NCBI GenBank assembly: GCA_964480445.1
Contig: CAYZPB010000060.1
Coordinates: forward strand, 1 to 5,524
From: CAYZPB01 sp964480445
GTDB taxonomy: Bacteria > Bacillota > Bacilli > Tepidibacillales > Tepidibacillaceae
Reading direction: 5' to 3'
DNA length: 5,524 nucleotides
Shown here: piece by piece, positions 1 to 5,024 of the stretch
Layout of the letters: each line of letters opens with the position of its first letter
Numbering within the stretch: the stretch's first letter is position 1
Position numbers and translations under genes: made by a program
The notes under the pieces: model-generated
Told to the model about the DNA's origin: nothing
Seen by the model: the letters and a program-made list of their open reading frames with translations, nothing else
The model's database searches: none

Positions 1-231
1 TTGAATTGCTGTCATTAGATTTTCGACCTTGAAAGCAATGTGCGGATTATTTTTGATTAATGGATGTAAAGGACTGTCTTCCTCAAATCTGTGAAACTGA
101 ATTCTGAACTTTCCCGGATTGTCAGAAGTATACATTTTAAATTTTTCACTGTAATGTTCATTTGGTTTCACCTTTTGTATCGGAATGCCTAAATGATGAA
201 AACTGTATTTAAAGTTGGTTTTGTTTGTCAT
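1..231 (-). CDS. VOC/glyoxalase-fold protein, N-terminal part (runs off the window)
   Basis: Reading the minus strand from the ATG at 229-231 gives 77 codons without a stop, continuing past base 1. The visible peptide starts MTNKTNFKYSFHHLGIPIQK and contains a later segment HPLIKNNPHIAFKVENL. The pairing of an early HHLGIP segment with PHIAFKV about 50 residues on is typical of the first beta-alpha-beta-beta-beta module of vicinal oxygen chelate (VOC) proteins, the glyoxalase I, bleomycin-resistance and extradiol dioxygenase superfamily. The histidines in these two segments are the expected kind of metal ligand, but the second half of the protein is missing, so neither metal site nor substrate can be judged. 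The start is the first ATG after the foldable element at 260-350, with an A-rich leader and no Shine-Dalgarno sequence. The family call comes from recognition by eye; the reaction is unknown. Confidence 0.6.
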   Translation of the reverse strand, partial: MTNKTNFKYSFHHLGIPIQKVKPNEHYSEKFKMYTSDNPGKFRIQFHRFEEDSPLHPLIKNNPHIAFKVENLMTAIQ

Positions 232-259
232 ACTATTTTTGTTGTTTTTTTTTGCACAT

Positions 260-350
260 CGGGTGGGCGCTTGCCGAAGTGGCGGAATAGAAACCGCAAA
301 ACTTGCACAATTAGTTTTACCCCGCCATTTTGGCAAACGCAATGTTGAAC
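260..350 (-). repeat. attC-like foldable element between cassette-like genes (element A)
   Basis: The arms 267-285 and 322-340 are imperfect inverted repeats, 16 of 19 positions complementary. The three mismatches are all transitions; on the plus strand they become two G-T wobbles and one C-A. A short inner hairpin (GCAA-aac-TTGC, 296-306) lies in the loop. Read on the minus strand, the side nearest the upstream gene begins GTTCAAC (350-344), which fits the RYYYAAC box of integron attC sites; the far side (GATGTG, around 263-258) does not fit GTTRRRY. The element lies just before the start of the VOC-like gene. It could be a divergent attC site, another cassette-type recombination fold, or simply a structured intergenic repeat. 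The fold is seen directly; the function is inferred. Confidence 0.5.
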
Positions 351-367
351 TAAACCTCCGGTAGCTC

Positions 368-396
368 TTGCCTTAGTTCATTTTCATTACCTTTGC
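368..396 (+). promoter_or_regulatory. Bacteroidota-type promoter for the recombinase-transposase operon
   Basis: TACCTTTG at 388-395 matches the -7 consensus TAnnTTTG of the Bacteroidota primary sigma factor exactly. A TTG at 368-370 is a weak -33 candidate, but its 17-base spacing is shorter than the usual 19-21. The box lies about 34 bases before the ATG at 429, a sensible leader length. It sits inside the inserted element, so the element carries its own promoter. Confidence 0.6.
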
Positions 397-405
397 AAAG
401 GTAAT
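386..405. repeat. Perfect 20-bp palindrome overlapping the -7 box
   Basis: The half-site ATTACCTTTG is followed directly by its exact reverse complement CAAAGGTAAT with no spacer. The -7 box lies inside the left half, so a dimeric regulator bound here would block RNA polymerase. Because the palindrome is symmetric, a second TACCTTTG faces the minus strand. The symmetry is certain; operator function is inferred. Confidence 0.55.
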
Positions 406-428
406 AAAACCTTTTAATAGAAAGCATT

Positions 429-461
429 ATGACAACAAAAAAAAGACTCCCGATGAATTAA
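429..461 (+). other. Leader start and A8 slippery run in front of the recombinase frame
   Basis: The ATG at 429-431 opens a frame of only ten codons (MTTKKRLPMN) ending at TAA 459-461. It contains a run of eight A at 437-444. A single -1 shift on this run moves reading into the recombinase frame and gives MTTKKKTPDELRENKLL, a hydrophilic N-terminus that continues without a break into the recombinase. The recombinase frame is open back to the TAG at 374-376 but contains no ATG before its GTG at 497. The ATG is therefore the natural start in sequence terms, separated from its gene by one base. Possible explanations are transcriptional slippage on A8, ribosomal -1 frameshifting, a real one-base loss, or a homopolymer sequencing error. 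Confidence 0.6.
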
Positions 462-496
462 GGGAAAACAAGCTGCTTAACCGTGCATGCCGTGAA

Positions 497-1375
497 GTGC
501 CCGGTTTTAGCGAGCTGCTGGCACGCTTCGAGCGCAACATTTCAGTGCTGGGTCGTAGCCGCAAAACCTACGAGAACTATTCTCGGCACGTGGCAGCTAT
601 GGCACTGCATTTTGGATGCCTGCCCACCGAATTAGATGCCGATCAGGTGCAGGATTACCTTTATCTGCTTCAACGTCGCTCGCAAACCCCGTCGCAAAGT
701 TACTTCAAACACACCGTTTACGGCCTTCGCTTCCTGCTGAAAGCAGAGGGGCTGCCGTACGGTTACCTGCGCCTTCCGTCCATTTCTCACGAAAAGAAAA
801 TCCCCGTTGTGTTGAGCAAGCAAGAAGTCTGGGCTATGCTTAGCCACGCTCCGCTGCTCAAACACCGTATCCTTATCGGGCTGCTTTACGGCTGCGGGCT
901 GCGCTGTATGGAAGTAAGGAGCGTACGTTTATGTGATTTGGATTTTGACCGCCAAGTCCTCCATGTTGTCCGGGGCAAAGGCGGCAAAGACCGTCTTGTT
1001 CCACTTTCGGAGCATCTGATACGGGGATTGAAAAAGTATATCGGGGCTGAAAAGCCGACGGACTATCTTTTCGGCGGACAACCCGACGGTCGTGGCGGCG
1101 GCAGTTTTGACAGCCGTTACAGTCAGAAAGGAGTTCAATGGGCTGTAAAAGAGACCGCCAGGCGTGCCGGTATTCGTAAAGCCGTCAGCGTGCACACACT
1201 TCGCCACACCTTTGCCACGCATTTACTGGAGGATGGTGTGGACATTCTCACACTTCAAAAGTTACTTGGACATGCCGCCATCGAAACCACGATGGAATAC
1301 CTGCATATTGCCCAATGCACCAACCTGAAACCGTTCAGCCCACTGGATACGCTGTTTGAACAGTGCGCCAGGTAG
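497..1375 (+). CDS. XerC/D-like tyrosine recombinase of the IS91-type element
   Basis: This is a site-specific tyrosine recombinase that would cut and rejoin DNA through a 3'-phosphotyrosine. Counting from the GTG at 497, the N-terminal core-binding SAM-like domain covers about residues 1-90 and the catalytic domain about 105-275. The catalytic set looks complete: R136 in GCGLRCMEV, K161 in RGKGGKDR, H233 and R236 in HTLRH, H259 in LLGH, and Y268 in MEYLHI. The H-R-H-Y spacing (3, 23, 9) equals that of E. coli XerD. R136 to H233 is 97 residues, so the extra insertion of integron integrases is absent; this is not an IntI. GTG 497 is the first plausible in-frame start, but coding-like sequence extends upstream to about 440, and the true start is probably ATG 429 reached by a frameshift. 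Its end overlaps the transposase by 13 bases, suggesting coupled translation. It may resolve transposition intermediates or help excision; that role is inferred. Confidence 0.88.
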   Translation: MPGFSELLARFERNISVLGRSRKTYENYSRHVAAMALHFGCLPTELDADQVQDYLYLLQRRSQTPSQSYFKHTVYGLRFLLKAEGLPYGYLRLPSISHEKKIPVVLSKQEVWAMLSHAPLLKHRILIGLLYGCGLRCMEVRSVRLCDLDFDRQVLHVVRGKGGKDRLVPLSEHLIRGLKKYIGAEKPTDYLFGGQPDGRGGGSFDSRYSQKGVQWAVKETARRAGIRKAVSVHTLRHTFATHLLEDGVDILTLQKLLGHAAIETTMEYLHIAQCTNLKPFSPLDTLFEQCAR

Positions 1376-2490
1376 CTTGCACTGAGCGTAGTCGCAGTGA
1401 AGTAGCCGATGTACTCAGAGCATTGGGCGATAAGGTTGAACAGATAGGGCTGAACACGCATCAACTGCGCCATTTATCGGCAATCCGAAAATGCCGAACT
1501 GCCGAACTGGGCGGACATGTGGATAAATGTGGTGATTGCGGAAGCATTCACATCAGTTACAATTCGTGCCGAAATCGCCATTGCCCCAAGTGTCAGGGAC
1601 ACAAACGCGAGGAGTGGATGCAGGTGCGGATTGGCGAACTGCTTCCCGTTCCGTACTTCCACGTGGTGTTCACACTTCCCGATAAACTCAATGCCTTGGC
1701 GATGCAGCACCCCAAAACGGTATATGGACTGCTTTTCGCCTCGGCATGGGAAACGCTCCAAACGTTTTTCGCCAAACAGGGTGTGAAAGGTGGCATGATT
1801 TCCATTCTCCACACTTGGGGACAGAACCTCTCGCTTCACCCGCACTTGCACTGCATCGTTCCGGGAGGTGGCGTGGATAAAAACGGTCGATGGAAGAGCA
1901 TTCGCTCCGACGGCGAATTTCTTTTCCCGGTAAAAGGGTTGAGTAAGATGTTCAGGGCAAAATATCTATCGAAATTACGCAAGGAACAAATCACGACTCA
2001 TGCTTTCACCCGAACCCTCTTCGACAAAGATTGGGTGGTGTATGCCAAACGTCCGTTCGGCAATACGCACAGCGTAATTGAGTATTTGGGCCGATATACG
2101 CACAAAGTGGCTATTAGCAACCACCGCATCCAATCAATTGAAAATGGTGCGGTAAGTTTTACATACAAGGATTACCGCAAGAATGGACGCAAAGGCATAA
2201 TGACACTGTCGAATGAGGAGTTTGTCCGCCGTTTTACTTTGCATATATTGCCGCAGAGCTTTGTAAGCATACGGCATTATGGTCTATTGAGCGGCACGTG
2301 GAAACGGGAGCGGTTGCCCCGTTTGCAACGGCAGTTGGGTGTAAAACTTCAATCGCCCAATCCCGAGAAAAGAACGCTTCTGCGTCGCTGTCCGCACTGC
2401 AAAACGGGGACGTTGGTGACGATCATGACTTTTTCGGGTAGAGACCCGACGGAAGATTTACTTCGCGGGTTTCTTTCCGCTTCCTGCTGA
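1363..2490 (+). CDS. tnpA: IS91-family Y2 HUH rolling-circle transposase
   Basis: This is the transposase that nicks one strand at the element's origin and moves it by a rolling-circle mechanism. Numbering from GTG 1363: an N-terminal zinc-binding region has C44, C56, C59, C69, C74 and C77, with the signature YNSCRNRHCPKCQ; the metal-binding HUH motif is LHPHLHC (H159, H161, H163); the two catalytic tyrosines lie in YLGRYTHKVAISNHR (Y241 and Y245, spacing YxxxY). A CPHC pair (C343, C346) near the C-terminus is another possible zinc ligand. At 375 residues it is about the family size and appears complete. The GTG start overlaps the recombinase stop (1373-1375). The first residues include ACTERSRSEV, encoded by a REP-like hairpin, before the family-typical EVADVLRALGD; the ancestral start may therefore have differed. 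Family assignment is firm. Confidence 0.92.
   Translation: MRQVACTERSRSEVADVLRALGDKVEQIGLNTHQLRHLSAIRKCRTAELGGHVDKCGDCGSIHISYNSCRNRHCPKCQGHKREEWMQVRIGELLPVPYFHVVFTLPDKLNALAMQHPKTVYGLLFASAWETLQTFFAKQGVKGGMISILHTWGQNLSLHPHLHCIVPGGGVDKNGRWKSIRSDGEFLFPVKGLSKMFRAKYLSKLRKEQITTHAFTRTLFDKDWVVYAKRPFGNTHSVIEYLGRYTHKVAISNHRIQSIENGAVSFTYKDYRKNGRKGIMTLSNEEFVRRFTLHILPQSFVSIRHYGLLSGTWKRERLPRLQRQLGVKLQSPNPEKRTLLRRCPHCKTGTLVTIMTFSGRDPTEDLLRGFLSASC
1380..1399 (+). repeat. REP-like hairpin within the transposase 5' end
   Basis: The sequence CACTGAGCGTAGTCGCAGTG can fold as CACT, bulge GA, GCG, loop TAGT, CGC, AGTG. It closely resembles the dispersed CACTGAGCG-AGTCGAAGTG palindrome that I recall from many Bacteroidota genomes, which often reads as TERSRSEV inside genes. 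Here it supplies residues TERSRSE just before the conserved start of the transposase, suggesting an in-frame insertion. The resemblance is from memory; the hairpin is directly visible. Confidence 0.5.
2434..2449. repeat. Short perfect hairpin inside the 3' end of the transposase gene
   Basis: TCGGGT-AGAG-ACCCGA gives a 6-bp perfect stem with a 4-base loop, preceded by TTTT on the plus strand. It lies about 40 bases before the transposase stop. It might belong to the right-end structure of the element or be chance; no T-run follows it on either strand, so it is not a terminator. Confidence 0.3.
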
Positions 2491-2577
2491 AAAGTGGGTG
2501 GGGGAAGTTGTGCCCGTACGTGAAGAAAAACGCCCGATATTGACCGAAAAAGTTCATTTTTATCCGCTGTCCCCCTC

Positions 2578-2606
2578 AAAAAACAAAAAGCAGTCCGAAA
2601 ACTGCT
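2578..2606 (-). terminator. Intrinsic terminator facing minus-strand transcription
   Basis: On the minus strand AGCAGT, a 6-base loop, and ACTGCT (2606-2589) are followed by TTTTTGTTTTTT (2588-2578 and beyond), a standard stem plus U-tract. It lies inside the insertion element, downstream of its right edge for transcripts arriving from the genes at 2729-4783. It would end such transcripts before they run antisense through the transposase and recombinase genes. The stem is only 6 bp, so strength is uncertain. Confidence 0.55.
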
Positions 2607-2648
2607 CCTAATCCTCTGTCGCTTCATTACGATATCCCCATAATGTTC

Positions 2649-2700
2649 CGGTTTCGTTCAACATCGGTTTCATTGCTTGCCCTGCGGGCACAACGAAACC
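2649..2700 (+). other. Hairpin-rich right end, candidate oriIS
   Basis: Two competing folds end at 2700. One pairs GGTTTC-a-TTG-ct-TGCCC (2666-2682) with GGGCA-CAA-c-GAAACC (2686-2700): 14 bp with small bulges around loop TGC. The other pairs GGTTTCGTT (2650-2658) with AACGAAACC (2692-2700), nine perfect pairs. IS91 elements carry their replication origin, oriIS, with structured DNA at the end downstream of the transposase, which is this position. The folds are seen; the origin role is inferred from position. Confidence 0.4.
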
Positions 2701-2728
2701 TTAGTTATTTTATATGCCGTTTTTCTTT

Positions 2729-2989
2729 TCACTTTCTTTCTTTTAGTATCAATCTCTTTTGTCCGAACTTTTCTTTTAGTTTTTGAATATGAGTGTCATT
2801 CATTTTACTCGGCTCAATTTCAAAGATTATAAGCCGTGGTTCAAAATCAATTTCTATGCTGTCAATATTTGCTCCAATTAATTCTGTGAGTTTACTTTTA
2901 TTGTTCAAATTTAAGTCAAGAGCATTTTTGTAAATAGTTTTATACGAATTGAGAATTTCAATTTTGTGCAAAGGGTCTGTCAAAGCCAT
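2729..2989 (-). CDS. C-terminal part of the PD-(D/E)xK protein, separated by an in-frame stop
   Basis: This 86-residue frame begins MALTDPLHKIEILNSYKTIY and ends with a basic KRLILKERK tail. It lies in exactly the same reading frame as the nuclease-like gene upstream: that gene stops at TAA (2993-2995), then GAA, then this ATG (2987-2989). Removing the stop would join the two into one protein of about 264 residues, which is the simplest explanation. I do not recognise a separate family. The middle (about residues 30-60) has alternating hydrophobic strands (IDSIEIDFEPRLIIFEIEP) consistent with a small alpha/beta segment. It might still be made separately by re-initiation six bases after the stop. 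It ends shortly before the right edge of the insertion sequence. Confidence 0.6.
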   Translation of the reverse strand: MALTDPLHKIEILNSYKTIYKNALDLNLNNKSKLTELIGANIDSIEIDFEPRLIIFEIEPSKMNDTHIQKLKEKFGQKRLILKERK

Positions 2990-2992
2990 TTC

Positions 2993-3523
2993 TTATTTTT
3001 CAATCTGCTCAAATACTTTCGGGACATCTCTTGCTCTTATTTCAGAGTTGTCAAAATGTTTCGCTTCGTAAAACACCAAACTGATTTTGTTGTTTGCGTT
3101 TTTCTCTACTGCGAGATAGTCAATACTTCGCTTTCCGAATTTTTCCTCTCTGCCGAAAGTTACCTCCAAATCTAAAATACACAAGGATTTATCTTTCAAA
3201 ATCTGTTCTTTCACTTGTTCTTTTTCCCTGCCTCCATATTCCCTTGCTTTCTTTTTAAGTTTTTCTAAGTCGTCTAAATGATTTGCTGTTTCAGCATAAC
3301 CACTTTCATTTATGCCAAGATATTTTTTGTGCGTTGTCCATTTGATTTTATTATTTGAAAATTCGATTTTGCAAATGCTTTGTCCATAGTAGTATACATT
3401 CAGATATTCATTGCGAATGGCAATAAATAAATCTTCGTCTGCAATCATTTTTTGAAAATGCGAATTGCCGTTTAATTCTGCAATGAATTTCTTGTTGTCA
3501 ATTCCTCTTTTAAATACCCCCAT
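2993..3523 (-). CDS. PD-(D/E)xK nuclease-like protein, ended early by in-frame TAA
   Basis: This 176-residue protein has two parts. Residues about 25-70 contain DLFIAIRNEYLNVYYYGQSI and a following strand-rich stretch, an N-terminal module I cannot name. Residues about 85-110 form a charged, probably helical linker. Residues about 112-176 carry a PD-(D/E)xK-type signature: E120 in LDLEVTF, D135 in RSIDYLAVE, and E153/K155 in LVFYEAKHF, followed by a helix with Q173 in FEQIEK. This order (E, D, ExK, then Q in a helix) is that of restriction-endonuclease-fold and RecB-like nucleases. The stop falls directly after QIEK, and the same frame continues as the next coding piece, so the protein is probably truncated. 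The start lies 12 bases after the end of the beta-CASP gene, indicating one operon. The nuclease call rests on motifs only; activity and target are unknown. Confidence 0.65.
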   Translation of the reverse strand: MGVFKRGIDNKKFIAELNGNSHFQKMIADEDLFIAIRNEYLNVYYYGQSICKIEFSNNKIKWTTHKKYLGINESGYAETANHLDDLEKLKKKAREYGGREKEQVKEQILKDKSLCILDLEVTFGREEKFGKRSIDYLAVEKNANNKISLVFYEAKHFDNSEIRARDVPKVFEQIEK

Positions 3524-3535
3524 AATTTTATTGGC

Positions 3536-4783
3536 TTAAATTGAATATTCTTTTCCATCGTCCCAAAGAGTAATATTATTGAAGCCTTCTTTTTCAAATT
3601 CAGTTTTAAACTTCTCTGGAAAAGCCGTATGAATGGGAACTATTTTATTTGAATTAATCGCTTTTGCAAATTTCATTAAGTCAGGAACTGTGGCGTGTCC
3701 GCTTGTGTGAATTACTTGAAAAAAAATATCGTTATCGCTCTTTAGTGTGTTAATGTTGTCTGTGCAAAAAGTTTTGTGTTCTTCTTTCAAGTAACCTTCC
3801 CACTGCGAATAGATAATATTTATCGTTCCTTTCGTTCGCAATTTATTTACTAATTTTTCATTCGGACAACGGACGAAGTAAACGAAGTCAGAAGGGTTTT
3901 GAAAAACTTCACTCCCTGTTCTTTGGCCTTTTACTCTGTTGCGGAACTCATCAAATGATTTATCTTTTACTTTCTCTAATTGTCCGGGGTGGTCAAATAC
4001 TTTTATCTCTTGCCATTCCATTGTCGGAATGTTTTTGGATTGCTTTCTTGCCATTTCTAAAATCCAAGCTGTATAAACATCAATGACAAGAGTTTTTTGT
4101 GTTCGCTTGCACGCTCTGAAAACTGAAATTAACCTGTCAATGTTTTGTGCGGAACTGATTACGAAAGATAAATTAGTTTGGTCTTTGATTGTTTTGCAAA
4201 TTGCTTCTTCAACGCTATCCTCTGTCAAGTAAAGGTGATTTGTTCGTTCAACCATTGTTCCCTCAATTAGGAGTATATCAATGTTTTCAGGAGGGCTTTC
4301 AATTTGTTTTTCATAAACGATTTTCTTTCGTCCTGTCGCTCTGAAATCTCCGCTGTAAAAAATTCGTTTGTTGTCAGCCTCAATTAAAAATGCAAACGCT
4401 TCAGGAGTTGAATGGTCGGTAAGAAAAGGTGTTATCTGAAAAGTGTCAGCGGCAATAAATTTTTTCCAAGGTCTTATTGTTTTGAAATTTCCTTGTAGTT
4501 GTGGAATGTCTCGGAAAATTTTTGTTGCGTTTATCAAGTCCAAAGACAATTCGCCAATGAAAATGGGGACGGTAGTCCCCACTTTTTCCATTAGTCCGAA
4601 GTGGTCTTGATGTGGATGAGAAATTAAAAGTGCGTCTAACTTATTGTTTGTATAATCAATATTTGGGTTTTTGTCGTCAAGTGGAGCACCAAGGTCAACC
4701 CAAAGAACTTTTCCATTGTCTGCTGTCAACTCTACGCAAGTCCCGCCAATTTCTTTTGTCCCCCGATAAATTTTTACTTTCAT
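3536..4783 (-). CDS. RNase J-like beta-CASP metallo-beta-lactamase-fold hydrolase
   Basis: This is a 415-residue metallo-hydrolase. The zinc motifs are all visible: the HxHxDH loop in SHPHQDHFGL (H56, H58, D60, H61), H124 in LTDHS, and D146 in YSGDFR. The beta-CASP markers follow: E174 in LLIEGT (motif A), H363 in HTSGHA (motif B) and H385 in VPIHT (motif C), with a long insertion between about 190 and 355 that includes SAQNIDRL. Motifs A-C place it with nucleic-acid-processing beta-CASP proteins such as RNase J and CPSF73 rather than with beta-lactamases. It is shorter than RNase J (about 550 residues) and lacks room for the RNase J C-terminal domain. The start chosen is ATG 4783 (MKVKIYRGTKEIGG); an earlier in-frame ATG at 4855 would add 24 residues partly encoded by the adjacent foldable element. 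The next gene begins 12 bases downstream. RNA or DNA hydrolysis is expected from the family; the substrate is unknown. Confidence 0.85.
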   Translation of the reverse strand: MKVKIYRGTKEIGGTCVELTADNGKVLWVDLGAPLDDKNPNIDYTNNKLDALLISHPHQDHFGLMEKVGTTVPIFIGELSLDLINATKIFRDIPQLQGNFKTIRPWKKFIAADTFQITPFLTDHSTPEAFAFLIEADNKRIFYSGDFRATGRKKIVYEKQIESPPENIDILLIEGTMVERTNHLYLTEDSVEEAICKTIKDQTNLSFVISSAQNIDRLISVFRACKRTQKTLVIDVYTAWILEMARKQSKNIPTMEWQEIKVFDHPGQLEKVKDKSFDEFRNRVKGQRTGSEVFQNPSDFVYFVRCPNEKLVNKLRTKGTINIIYSQWEGYLKEEHKTFCTDNINTLKSDNDIFFQVIHTSGHATVPDLMKFAKAINSNKIVPIHTAFPEKFKTEFEKEGFNNITLWDDGKEYSI

Positions 4784-4839
4784 TTTGTCGTCTATGTCTG
4801 CTCGTTGGTTTGATAATTGCACCGTCGCCCTAAAATGGC

Positions 4840-4974
4840 ATATAACGGTTCGCAAATATGATTAGTTGCGGAGTGAGTGGTGTTTTCCTGTCGAAAAGCA
4901 ACGGGGCCGGAGCGGGTGATAATGCTGATTATCCGCCCGAAACCGCAATTAATTATATTTTGCTGTTAGCAAAC
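4840..4974 (-). repeat. attC-like foldable element between cassette-like genes (element B)
   Basis: The arms 4852-4871 (GCAAATATGATTAGTTGCGG) and 4943-4963 (which ends ATATTTTGC) pair over about 20 bp with a few mismatches; TAAC (4843-4846) and GTTA (4965-4968) extend the fold outward. The loop holds another hairpin, GCGG-gt-GATAAT-gctg-ATTATC-CGC (about 4912-4935). Read on the minus strand, the element opens with GCTAAC just after the 142-residue gene and closes with GTTATAT about 55 bases before the beta-CASP gene. This recalls the RYYYAAC and GTTRRRY boxes of integron attC sites in the right order, each with deviations. Total length (about 130 bases) is within the attC range. A structured repeat without recombination activity is the alternative. 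Confidence 0.55.
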
Positions 4975-5024
4975 GTATTTTATTTTGATAGTATGATTGT
5001 TTAGAATTTTTATCATAATTGTGT

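Larger units (their letters stand above)
351..2700 (+). mobile_element. IS91-family insertion sequence with tyrosine recombinase and Y2 transposase
   Basis: This block is clearly richer in G+C than the genes on both sides, lies on the opposite strand, and carries a tyrosine recombinase followed by an overlapping IS91-type rolling-circle transposase. It ends in a hairpin-rich stretch downstream of the transposase, where IS91 elements place oriIS. The left edge is set at 351, directly after GAAC (347-350), a tetranucleotide known as an IS91/IS801 target; the right edge is set at the end of the hairpin at 2700. Both edges are estimates. Known members keep the target next to oriIS, which would here be the right end, and no CTTG or GTTC abuts 2700. 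No long terminal inverted repeats were found, as expected for the family. The promoter, both genes and the HUH and YxxxY motifs look intact, so the element may be active if the A8 frame problem is tolerated. Confidence 0.75.

Noticed and set aside
350..364. Small hairpin at the left edge as terIS
   Set aside because: Only ACC/GGT pair firmly around TCC; a 3-bp stem is not enough to call a structure.
497..1375. Integron integrase (IntI) to explain the cassette-like array
   Set aside because: R136 to H233 is 97 residues, as in XerD; integron integrases have a longer interval because of their extra domain. The gene also belongs to the inserted element.
1474..1851. Long minus-strand open frame inside the transposase gene
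   Set aside because: It is antisense to conserved transposase motifs, has no family resemblance, and is a by-product of that gene's codon use. The other frames inside the transposase and recombinase are alike.
2966..3175. Plus-strand open frame opposite the nuclease-like gene
   Set aside because: It is antisense to the ExK motif region and shows no recognisable domain or leader.
4784..4855. Earlier in-frame ATG at 4855 for the beta-CASP protein
   Set aside because: The 24 added residues are unlike the family's N-terminus, which starts at MKVKIYRGTKEIGG, and the upstream codons overlap the edge of element B.
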